NCBI GenBank assembly: GCA_001464455.1
Contig: LNEI01000004.1
Span: 124,001-188,000, forward strand
Length of the DNA stretch: 64,000 nucleotides
DNA from: Acidobacteria bacterium Ga0077534
GTDB taxonomy: Bacteria > Acidobacteriota > Blastocatellia > Pyrinomonadales > Pyrinomonadaceae
Reading direction: 5' to 3'
Positions 26,098 through 33,057 of the stretch are shown here, piece after piece (within the stretch, counting starts at the first letter, position 1; every line of letters begins with the position of its first letter). A program made the translations under genes and the position numbers. The notes below the pieces were generated by a model. It did no database searches and was not told the origin of the DNA. It saw nothing but the letters and a program-made list of their open reading frames with translations.

Positions 26098-27462
26098 ATG
26101 ACACCAACCACCGAACTACAGCGTCCGTCGATAAAAACCGCGCTTCCCGGCCCGAGATCGCTCGAGATCATCAACGCCGACCATCAATACGTAACGCCGA
26201 GCTACCCGCGACCGGACTACAAACTCGTCGCCGACCACGCAAAGGGCGTTTGGATCACTGACCCTGACGGGAATGTCTTTCTCGACTGCAACGCCGGCGT
26301 AGCCGTCTGCTCGACCGGGCATTGCCATCCGGAAGTCGTCGCGGCGATCCAGCAGCAGGTCAGTGAACTGATCCACCTTTGCGGCACCGATTTTTACTAC
26401 CGCCACATGCCGGAACTCGGCAAAAAGCTTAACGAGATCGTGCCGATCGATGGCCCAACCAAAACGCACTTTGCAAACAGCGGAGCTGAGGCCATCGAGA
26501 CCGCCCTCAAGCTCGCGATGTATCACACAAAGCGGCAGAAGTTCATATCGTTCTTCGGCTCATTCCATGGCCGAACGCTTGGAGCTTTGGCACTGACGTC
26601 TTCGAAAAAGGCTCAGCGTCTCGGTTTTGCCCGTCAGGTGCTCGATGTCGTCCACGTTCCGTATCCGAACTGCTTCCGGTGTCCGTTTAATCTGGGCAAG
26701 TGCGATGACGGCTCGTGCTGTATGGGCACTACGGACTGGATCGCAAAGACTCTCTTCAACACAACGACGCCTCCGGAAGAGGTCGCCGGGATCATTCTGG
26801 AAGTCGTTCAAGGCGAAGGCGGTTATGTTCCGGCTCCAACAGAGGTCGTGAAGGAAATCCGACGCCTGTGTGATGAACACGGAATCATGCTGATCGTAGA
26901 CGAAGTGCAGTCAGGAATGGGCCGCACGGGCAAGATGTTTGCCCTCGACCATCACGAAGGCGTCAAGGCCGACATCGTCTGCATGGCAAAAGGCCTCGGT
27001 TCCGGAATGCCAATCGGAGCCTGCACCGCCCGTGCCGACATCATGGACTGGCACAAAGGTGCCCACGCTTCAACATTCGGCGGCAACCCAGTAGCTCTAA
27101 CGGCTGCCCTTAAAACTATCGAACTGCTTCAGGGCGGCCTTGTCGATAACAGCCGTGACGTCGGTGCCTATCTCGAAGCCGGCTTAAATAGGCTAAAAGA
27201 AAAATACGACTGCATCGGCGACGTCCGCGGCTTCGGAATGATGCTCGGCGTCGAATTTGTCCAGCCTTCAGTAAATGATTCGGTCGGAGCCCCCGATCCC
27301 GAACTCCGCGACCGTATCGAAATGGCCTGCTTCAACAAGGGACTCATCATCCTAGGCTGCGGAGCCAACTCCATCCGCTGGTCCCCACCGCTCATCCTCG
27401 CCAAAGAGAACGTTGATGTAGCGTTAGAGATATTCGATGAAGCAATCGCTGATTCAATATAG
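26098..27462 (+). CDS. class III PLP aminotransferase (GABA/acetylornithine aminotransferase type)
   Basis: A 454-residue enzyme with AGGAGA just upstream of the ATG. PLP contacts: NSGAEAIETALKLA, GSFHGRT, IVDEVQSGMGRTG with Asp268, and Schiff-base Lys298 in MAKGLGSG. A Cys-rich segment (Cys192, 195, 202, 207, 208) follows VHVPYPN, as in a group of archaeal/bacterial omega-aminotransferases. Likely donors are GABA, ornithine or other omega-amines. It stands alone between a divergent gene and a terminator. The C26 hydrolase at 1.6 kb could feed it GABA, but the link is speculative. Confidence 0.92.
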   Translation: MTPTTELQRPSIKTALPGPRSLEIINADHQYVTPSYPRPDYKLVADHAKGVWITDPDGNVFLDCNAGVAVCSTGHCHPEVVAAIQQQVSELIHLCGTDFYYRHMPELGKKLNEIVPIDGPTKTHFANSGAEAIETALKLAMYHTKRQKFISFFGSFHGRTLGALALTSSKKAQRLGFARQVLDVVHVPYPNCFRCPFNLGKCDDGSCCMGTTDWIAKTLFNTTTPPEEVAGIILEVVQGEGGYVPAPTEVVKEIRRLCDEHGIMLIVDEVQSGMGRTGKMFALDHHEGVKADIVCMAKGLGSGMPIGACTARADIMDWHKGAHASTFGGNPVALTAALKTIELLQGGLVDNSRDVGAYLEAGLNRLKEKYDCIGDVRGFGMMLGVEFVQPSVNDSVGAPDPELRDRIEMACFNKGLIILGCGANSIRWSPPLILAKENVDVALEIFDEAIADSI

Positions 27463-27469
27463 CTGGTTC

Positions 27470-27502
27470 GAAACGGGAGCGTTGCTCCCGTTTCGTCATT
27501 TT
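27470..27502 (+). terminator. rho-independent terminator
   Basis: An 11-bp perfect stem GAAACGGGAGC/GCTCCCGTTTC with GTT loop followed by a T-rich stretch. Confidence 0.85.
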
Positions 27503-27539
27503 GTACGAAAATGAGCTATTATTTCCTCGGAGGTAGATG

Positions 27540-28658
27540 ATGAAATATTTGATCCTTTTCGTGTTTTCGCTTTTCGTCGCAATGCCGTGTTCGGGCCAGG
27601 ACGTTCCAAGCCGTGAGGCTTTGAACCTACTCGCCAAAGGTGACTTGCGTGCAGCCATTAGGGTTCTGGACCTGGAAGTAAAGGATAGTAGGAATCTCTT
27701 CGAAAATTTAAGGCTACGTGCTGATGTCAAGAGGATGACCGGCGATTTTCAAGGTGCGTTCGAAGACGTCACTAAGGCGTTGTCCTTCAAGACTACTGGC
27801 GAACTATATCGAAGCCGCGCCGAGCTTGCTTCGATCTTGCGTCACGATCCCGCGTCGATACTTCGCGACCTTGATTCCGCAATTTCGGCTGGCATGAAGC
27901 ATGAACGCGTCTACAGTAGCCGGGGAACCATAAAGATGCACAGCGGCGATATGACAGGAGCGATAGAGGATTTAAAGATTGCGGTCGGAATGAATCCGGA
28001 TTTTGCTCAAGCCTATATTGGTCTGTCGTCCGCTTATCGGATGAACAAAGACAAGCAAAAGTCCATCGAAGTGCTCGAAGGCTATCTTCGACGATACGAA
28101 GAGGGTTTGCAAAAAGTCGACTCCGTTAAAGGCAAATCAAAAGTGGTTTCCTCAATCGAGTTACCGGTTCAACCGTCAAAAGGGGTGGTCGTCGGCCAGG
28201 AAACTACCGTCATTATGAGCGGACGCATGGCTGGGCCTCCCTCACCAGAAGAGATAGCTCAAATGAACGAACGATTTGAAAGGTCCAAGAATACTTCACT
28301 AGCATACGCGAACCTCGCTCAAATGTACGAAGAATCAGAGCTTTATGAACAAGCTCTCGCGACTGTCGAGAAGGCAATGGCGATAGATTCGACCGACTTC
28401 TTTGCTTACTCCGCTCGGGCAAATGCAAGAATCGGCCTCAGGGACTACGAAGGAGCTTTGGCTGACATCAATCTGGCGATCAAAAAGAATCCTAGCGTTC
28501 CAATTTTCTATCGCACCCGAGGACTCGCAAACTTGATGTTAAACCGAACCAGTGAAGCCGACACGGACTTTTCAACATTCCTCGAAAAGTTCCCGAATGG
28601 CAAGGAAGAGCTTGAACGACGTAAAGCTCTTGCCCTTAAGATTAGGGATACAAAATAA
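27540..28658 (+). CDS. exported tetratricopeptide-repeat protein
   Basis: A 372-residue protein with a signal peptide (MKYLILFVFSLFVAMPCSGQ). The second of two adjacent ATGs is chosen since GGAGGT then lies 5 bp away. TPR-like helices recur: AIRVLDLEVKD, GAFEDVTKALSF, GAIEDLKIAVGMNPDFAQAYIGLSSAYR, QALATVEKAMAIDSTDFFAYSARANARI and GALADINLAIKKNPSVPIFYRTRGLANL. A 50-residue non-TPR insert (about 180-235) splits the array. It is likely a periplasmic scaffold. It is bounded by terminators on both sides, so monocistronic. Confidence 0.85.
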   Translation: MKYLILFVFSLFVAMPCSGQDVPSREALNLLAKGDLRAAIRVLDLEVKDSRNLFENLRLRADVKRMTGDFQGAFEDVTKALSFKTTGELYRSRAELASILRHDPASILRDLDSAISAGMKHERVYSSRGTIKMHSGDMTGAIEDLKIAVGMNPDFAQAYIGLSSAYRMNKDKQKSIEVLEGYLRRYEEGLQKVDSVKGKSKVVSSIELPVQPSKGVVVGQETTVIMSGRMAGPPSPEEIAQMNERFERSKNTSLAYANLAQMYEESELYEQALATVEKAMAIDSTDFFAYSARANARIGLRDYEGALADINLAIKKNPSVPIFYRTRGLANLMLNRTSEADTDFSTFLEKFPNGKEELERRKALALKIRDTK

Positions 28659-28671
28659 CTTTTAGAATTGC

Positions 28672-28700
28672 GCACGCGGTCGAATACCGCGTGCTATTTT
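28672..28700 (+). terminator. rho-independent terminator
   Basis: GCACGCGGT/ACCGCGTGC stem (9 bp, 5-nt loop) followed by TATTTTAT. Confidence 0.75.
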
Positions 28701-28719
28701 ATGCATTACTATTTGCGTC

Positions 28720-28748
28720 TTGACTTAATTAAGCAATAACTTTATTAT
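28720..28748 (+). promoter_or_regulatory. promoter of the ArsR-type gene
   Basis: TTGACT (28720-28725), 17-bp spacer, TATTAT (28743-28748). Only 6 bp separate the -10 box from the ATG, so the transcript is predicted to be leaderless. Confidence 0.75.
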
Positions 28749-28754
28749 CAAATC

Positions 28755-29099
28755 ATGGACACATTCACCGCCCTTGCAGAACCGACCAGGCGAATCATTC
28801 TTGAGCGGCTATCAGCTAATGGGAAAATGTCCGCGACGGATATCTATCGCGGTTTCAAGGCGAGTCCGCCGGCGATATCTCAGCATTTGAAGGTGCTGCG
28901 TGAGGCTAAGCTGGTCCGAGTTGAAAAGCGGGCCCAGCAGCGGATCTACTATATAAATCCGGAACCTATGAAAAAGCTTGAGAAATGGCTCAAACAATTC
29001 TCGGCGGTTAAGGAGCAGGAGTTTCAGCGTCTCGACAAATTGCTGGAGACTTTGAAAAAAGAACAGAACGCACCGATGCTGCCGTTTGCTGAGGAATAG
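28755..29099 (+). CDS. ArsR-family transcriptional regulator
   Basis: A 114-residue winged-helix repressor. The domain reads FTALAEPTRRIILERLSANGKMSATDIYRGFKASPPAISQHLKVLREAKLVRVEKRAQQRIYYINPE; none of the Cys residues used by metal-sensing ArsR/SmtB proteins is present. This type usually sits beside SRPBCC (AHSA1) genes, and here one follows 195 bp downstream. The acidic C-terminus extends by about 35 helical residues. Control by a signal other than metal is likely. Confidence 0.92.
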   Translation: MDTFTALAEPTRRIILERLSANGKMSATDIYRGFKASPPAISQHLKVLREAKLVRVEKRAQQRIYYINPEPMKKLEKWLKQFSAVKEQEFQRLDKLLETLKKEQNAPMLPFAEE

Positions 29100-29115
29100 A
29101 CTAAGCCCCAAGGGG

Positions 29116-29254
29116 GCGAAATGTTTATAGAAATAGCGAACCGCTCCGACAATAAGCTCCATCGGAGCGGTACCCGTGAATCATCAACACGACCTATGCC
29201 GCCCATATTGGGCATAGATCGTCTTAAAGACTTTCAAGGCTATAAACATTTCGC
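29116..29254. repeat. MITE-like element with 15-bp inverted ends
   Basis: GCGAAATGTTTATAG at 29116-29130 is repeated inverted at 29240-29254. Inside are two further hairpins: ACCGCTCCGA/TCGGAGCGGT and CTATGCC/GGGCATAG. No open frame. It separates the ArsR gene from the SRPBCC gene. Confidence 0.75.
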
Positions 29255-29294
29255 TCCTACGGAGCTGATGAGTTAACAACCAGAGGACCAACCT

Positions 29295-29795
29295 ATGCCA
29301 AACAAAACGACAGTCACCGCCGAACCCGGCAAGCAGGAACTTTTTATCATCCGCGAATTCAACGCGCCCCGCGAGCTGGTATTCAAAGCCTACACCGACC
29401 CCGATCTTTACGTTCAATGGGCAGGTCCCAATGATCTGACAATGACGATCGACAAATGGGACTGCCGCGAAGGCGGTTCGTACCGTTTTACGCATGAGCG
29501 GGACGGGCACAAATATGCTTTTTTCGGCGTCAATCACGAGGTTCTCGCCCCGGAACGCCTTATTGGCACATTCGAGTTCGATGGATTGCCGGAACGCGGT
29601 CACGTTATTCTCGGCACCACCAAATTCGAAGACCTCGGCGGAGGCCGGAGCCGTCTGGTGCATCAATCTGTCTTTCAGTCGGTTGCGGATCGCGACGGCA
29701 TGGTGCAGTCGGGCATGGAACGCGGCGTAACGGAGGGATACGAAAAACTCGACTCGTTGCTCGAGTCGTTGAACTCAAATTCGCAAACTGCATAA
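29295..29795 (+). CDS. SRPBCC (AHSA1-like) protein
   Basis: A 166-residue START/Bet v1-fold protein: FIIREFNAPRELVFKAYTDPDLYVQWAGPN at the N-terminus, DCREGGSYRF, EVLAPERLIGTFEFDG and a C-terminal helix MERGVTEGYEKLDSLLESL, all typical of Activator-of-Hsp90-ATPase-like proteins. The fold binds hydrophobic ligands. With the ArsR gene upstream and the DUF1801 gene 1 bp downstream it forms a common gene group of unknown job. The ATG follows the MITE-like element, with an AGAGGACC string upstream. Confidence 0.9.
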   Translation: MPNKTTVTAEPGKQELFIIREFNAPRELVFKAYTDPDLYVQWAGPNDLTMTIDKWDCREGGSYRFTHERDGHKYAFFGVNHEVLAPERLIGTFEFDGLPERGHVILGTTKFEDLGGGRSRLVHQSVFQSVADRDGMVQSGMERGVTEGYEKLDSLLESLNSNSQTA

Positions 29796-29796
29796 G

Positions 29797-30159
29797 ATGA
29801 GAGAAAAAGTCGAGAACGTCGATGCCTATATTGCCGACTTCCCGCCGGAGGTTCGGGAAAAGCTTATTGAGATGCGGACAGCGATCAAAAACGCTGAGCC
29901 GATGGCCGCCGAGACAATTAGCTACGCTATTCCTGCTTATAAATTTAACGGTCCGCTGGTTTACTTCGCCGGAGATGCAAAACACATCGGCCTCTATCCC
30001 GGCGCCGGGGCGATCGAGACGTTTGCGGACGAACTGGTCGATTACAAAATCTCGAAGGGCACCGTCCAGTTCCCTCTCGACCGTCCGCTGCCGCTCGATC
30101 TGGTAACAAAGATCGTGGGATATCGCGTAAAGCAAAATTTGGAGAAAACTAAGAAATGA
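29797..30159 (+). CDS. DUF1801 protein (YdhG-like)
   Basis: A 120-residue protein with the DUF1801 pattern: YIADFPPEVREKLIEMRTAIKNAEPMAAETISYAIPAYKFNGPLVYFAGDAKHIGLYPG and a basic C-terminal helix. Bacillus YdhG was described as a frataxin-like iron chaperone; whether this applies here is unknown. It follows the SRPBCC gene by 1 bp and overlaps the next gene by 4 bp (ATGA), so the three are translated together. Confidence 0.9.
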   Translation: MREKVENVDAYIADFPPEVREKLIEMRTAIKNAEPMAAETISYAIPAYKFNGPLVYFAGDAKHIGLYPGAGAIETFADELVDYKISKGTVQFPLDRPLPLDLVTKIVGYRVKQNLEKTKK

Positions 30160-30617
30160 GCCAGAAAATAACCACATTCCTAATGTTTAACGACCAAGCC
30201 GGAGAGGCTATGGAATTTTATATATCGATCTTCGAGAATTCACGTATCACCTCGACGTTTCCTGCATCTGATGGCAAGGTCGCGGGCGGAACATTCGAAC
30301 TCGACGGTCAGAAATACCATTGCTACAGCGCGGGTCCGCACCCCAATTTCATTTTCTCACAGGGCATTTCGCTGATGATCTCGGCGGAAACGCAGGACGA
30401 GATCGATCATTTTTACGATAAATTGAGCGAAGGCGGCGAACAGTTGCCCTGCGGCTGGCTGACCGATAAATTCGGTGTCTCGTGGCAGGTAACTCCGACG
30501 ATCCTGATGAATATGCTCAGCGACCCCGACCGCGAAAAGGCCGGACGAGTAACCGAAGCGATGTTCAAGATGTCAAAGATCATCATCGCCGACCTCGAAG
30601 CCGCGGGCGCAGGTTGA
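30156..30617 (+). CDS. VOC-fold protein (PhnB / 3-demethylubiquinone methyltransferase-like)
   Basis: A 153-residue protein of the PhnB-type glyoxalase superfamily: TTFLMFNDQAGEAMEFYISIFENSRI, GGTFELDGQKYHCYSAGPHPNFIFSQGISLMI, and CGWLTDKFGVSWQVTPTILMNML. Despite the database name, no methyltransferase motif is present. Members bind metals or small ligands; the function is unproven. Overlaps the DUF1801 stop by 4 bp. Confidence 0.9.
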   Translation: MSQKITTFLMFNDQAGEAMEFYISIFENSRITSTFPASDGKVAGGTFELDGQKYHCYSAGPHPNFIFSQGISLMISAETQDEIDHFYDKLSEGGEQLPCGWLTDKFGVSWQVTPTILMNMLSDPDREKAGRVTEAMFKMSKIIIADLEAAGAG

Positions 30618-30726
30618 TCAACGGAAGTTTAGACCACAGATGGACACCGTCCTTGATCGTCGCGATCCGTTTTTGTCTGTGTCCACCTTGTCAATTTCTC
30701 TCGAATCCAAACGTCTGACTATCAAT

Positions 30727-31128
30727 ATGCCCTTGAAACGCAACGGCCCCGAACAGGTGGCTGCCTTCTTCGACGAACTCGATCATCCTCTAAAAGAGGC
30801 GATGCTCAGCGTCCGTGCCATAATTCTCGCCTCGGACGATTCGATTACCGAGCACGTCAAATGGAAAGCCCCGAGTTTCATGCACGGCGGCGACGACCGT
30901 ATCACATTTAATCTGCATCGCGACGGACGTATTCTCTTGATCTTTCATCGCGGTGCGAAAGTTAAGGATTCAAACGGCACCGGTCGGTTGTTCGACGATA
31001 CTACCGGAATGCTCGACTGGTTGGCGGATGACCGGGCGTCGGTAGCATTTGGCAGTGTTGAGGAAGTCCTCGCAAAACAGGATGACCTGCGAAAGATCGT
31101 AAAGATGTGGATCACAGCCGCCCGATAG
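30727..31128 (+). CDS. second DUF1801 protein
   Basis: A 133-residue protein from ATG 30727; the longer frame from 30640 runs through a non-coding inverted repeat. It has PEQVAAFFDELDHPLKEAMLSVRAIILASDDSITEHVKWKAPSF and FNLHRDGRILLIFHRG, a divergent DUF1801 pattern. It is thus distantly related to the product at 29797. A 109-bp gap before it contains an imperfect palindrome (ACCACAGATGGACAC and its inverted match). Confidence 0.82.
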   Translation: MPLKRNGPEQVAAFFDELDHPLKEAMLSVRAIILASDDSITEHVKWKAPSFMHGGDDRITFNLHRDGRILLIFHRGAKVKDSNGTGRLFDDTTGMLDWLADDRASVAFGSVEEVLAKQDDLRKIVKMWITAAR

Positions 31129-31150
31129 ACGTCTGGTTTATACTCTTTTG

Positions 31151-31729
31151 GTGAAAGAGATTTTTGCAGCAATTGCGGCTGTGCTGGCGATAGTCGGCAA
31201 CGTTCCCTATATCCTCGATATTTTCCGCGGTAGGGTTCAGCCGCACGCTTACACGTGGTTCGTTTGGACGGTTGTGACGGCGATCGTTTTCTTTGGACAG
31301 GTCGCCAAAGGTGCGGGAGTCGGGGCGATACCGACGGCGGCTTCGGGATTTTTCACACTGCTGATCTTTCTACTGTCGTTGAGAAACGGCTTTAAGAACA
31401 TCGCCCGCATCGATACTATTTTTCTAATTTTCGCGTTGGCGGGGATCGTGCCGTGGATACTTACCAGCGACCCAACGATCTCAGTGGTCATCGCTGTCAG
31501 TATCGACCTGATTGCTTTCATGCCTACGCTACGGAAGACGTGGCGCCAACCATCTACTGAAACGCCGCTGCTTTACGGTATGAACGTCTTGAGACACATA
31601 CTTGCACTTCTTTCAATGCAGACGTACAACATCGCAACGACCTTGCACTCGATCGCGATGCTCGTCACCAATTCGGCGATGACCGGACTTTTATTGATCC
31701 CCAGAAAACAGCAGGAGAGCGACGAATAG
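31151..31729 (+). CDS. multi-helix membrane protein, PQ-loop-like (tentative)
   Basis: A 192-residue protein with six or seven hydrophobic segments. The N-terminal part IAAVLAIVGNVPYILDIFRGRVQPHAYTWFVWTVV resembles a PQ-loop/SemiSWEET helix pair (P-Y in place of P-Q), and a second similar set occurs around IAVSIDLIAFMPTLRKTWRQP. GTG 31151 or the TTG just before it is the start; no ribosome-binding site is visible. It ends 1 bp before alkD-type gene. A transporter of small solutes is possible but not shown. Confidence 0.65.
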   Translation: MKEIFAAIAAVLAIVGNVPYILDIFRGRVQPHAYTWFVWTVVTAIVFFGQVAKGAGVGAIPTAASGFFTLLIFLLSLRNGFKNIARIDTIFLIFALAGIVPWILTSDPTISVVIAVSIDLIAFMPTLRKTWRQPSTETPLLYGMNVLRHILALLSMQTYNIATTLHSIAMLVTNSAMTGLLLIPRKQQESDE

Positions 31730-31730
31730 A

Positions 31731-32447
31731 ATGGCAGACCTCACCGCAGCCGCCGTCGAAGCAAGGTTATTCGCCTTGCAGTCTGACGAAGAGCTCAGAA
31801 AGCATCGCCGTTATTTCAAGTTTGATATTGATGATCAGCCCGACGACAACTACTTCATCGGCGTTCGGATAGGTGAGATATTTAAGCTCGGCAAAGAGTA
31901 TTCGCAGATGCCTGTCGGTGAGATCGAGAAGCTCATGGAAAGCCCGATCCACGAGGTGCGCGTCGCGGCAATGAGCATCATGGGCCAGTGCGCAAAGGGC
32001 AACAAATGTACGCCCGAGCGCCTCGCCGAGCTTTACGAGCTATACATCCGCCGCCACGATCGCATAAATAACTGGGACCTCGTCGACCTCGCCGCCTACT
32101 ACGTCGTCGGCCAATATCTGGCGGACAAACCTCGCGATATTCTCTACAAACTCGCCCGCTCAGAAAACATGTGTGAACGCCGCACCGCGATTGTCGCGAC
32201 CGCTCATTTCATCCTCAAGCTCAAGCAAACCGACGACACCTTCAAGATCGCCGAAATGCTGCTAAACGATCCCGAAGATCTTGTCCACAAAGGGACCGGC
32301 TGGATGCTGCGAGCCGCAGGCGATGTTGATAGAGAGAAATTACTGGATTTTCTCAACAAACATTCGCCGCAAATGCCAAGAGTCTTACTGCGTTACTCGA
32401 TAGAAAAGCTCGCGCCGGACGAAAGAAAACACTTCCTCTCTCGCTAG
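31731..32447 (+). CDS. DNA alkylation repair protein, AlkD-like
   Basis: A 238-residue HEAT-repeat glycosylase family member. The motifs HEVRVAAMSIMGQ, RRHDRINNWDLVDLAAYYVVGQYL and ARSENMCERRTAIVATAHFI match AlkD, which removes N3- and N7-alkylated bases without flipping them. The Trp and Asp of NNWDLVD are the expected active-site residues. It follows the membrane-protein gene by 1 bp and ends 48 bp before the 21-bp minisatellite. Confidence 0.92.
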   Translation: MADLTAAAVEARLFALQSDEELRKHRRYFKFDIDDQPDDNYFIGVRIGEIFKLGKEYSQMPVGEIEKLMESPIHEVRVAAMSIMGQCAKGNKCTPERLAELYELYIRRHDRINNWDLVDLAAYYVVGQYLADKPRDILYKLARSENMCERRTAIVATAHFILKLKQTDDTFKIAEMLLNDPEDLVHKGTGWMLRAAGDVDREKLLDFLNKHSPQMPRVLLRYSIEKLAPDERKHFLSR

Positions 32448-32494
32448 CCGAACAACGTTTGGAATGTTCGGTCAAAGTTCTTAATCTCCAGCCA

Positions 32495-32809
32495 CGGAAT
32501 GATCATTCCTTTCCGCAGAATTAGGATTTCTCCCCGCAGAATGAACATTTCTGTGAGCAAAACGAGCATTTCTCCGAGCAGAATGGGCATTTCTCTCAGC
32601 AGAATGGGCATTTCTGTCAGCAGAATGAGGATTTCTCGCAGCAGAATGCGCATTTCTCTCAGCAAAATGCTCATTCCTCTCAGCAAAATGGACGTTTCTC
32701 TCAGCAAAATGGCCATTTCTCCGGGCAAAATAACCACTTCGCTGCGCAAAATGACCATTTTGCTCCGCAGGATCGCCATCGTTTTTAGCAGAATCGGCGT
32801 TTTTGCTGG
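32495..32809. repeat. 15 x 21-bp minisatellite
   Basis: Fifteen 21-bp units run from 32495 to 32809 without a single insertion or deletion. Core of a unit: CAGAATGGGCATTTCTCTCAG-like, with an AATGnnCATT palindrome whose middle bases vary. Both minus-strand frames and one plus-strand frame stay open as heptad repeats; the plus frame reading Q-N-G-H-F-S-Q is broken by TAG at 32522. Coding status unresolved. Confidence 0.9.
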
Positions 32810-32812
32810 CGA

Positions 32813-32998
32813 TCAGGCGATCTCTGGCTTTTGCGGGGCTGAAAACCAGCATCGAGTGCATATCCACAGCCGTTCTTTTCGGGTGATCTTCGCCGACAGC
32901 CGCTCAAAGATGTCCTTTTCTCGATCGTCGAGCTCGCTCCACGGCCTAAAACCGGCGGAATCGCATCGCGGGCAGATTTTTTCTGATCGATGAATCAT
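32813..32998 (-). CDS. small zinc-ribbon protein
   Basis: A 61-residue protein with two CxxC pairs: KICPRCDSAGF (about residues 9-12) and WICTRCWFSA (about 47-50), separated by a charged helix (DDREKDIFERLSAKITRKER). This is a complete zinc-ribbon frame, so the small gene is probably real. It starts 60 bp from the divergent M14 peptidase gene and stops 4 bp from the minisatellite. Possible roles are nucleic-acid or protein binding; unknown. Confidence 0.65.
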   Translation of the reverse strand: MIHRSEKICPRCDSAGFRPWSELDDREKDIFERLSAKITRKERLWICTRCWFSAPQKPEIA

Positions 32999-33057
32999 TT
33001 GCTATACTTTTTGCGTACCAATTACAGTCCAAATTTTACCAAAATCCTTAAATTCTG

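Noticed and set aside
30640-30726. N-terminal extension of the second DUF1801 protein
   Set aside because: The DNA is part of an imperfect palindrome (ACCACAGATGGACAC and inverse); the protein family begins at the ATG 30727.
32444-32867. Minus-strand frames through the minisatellite as real repeat proteins
   Set aside because: Neither has a convincing start, and substitutions are not concentrated at their third codon positions; kept only as a repeat.
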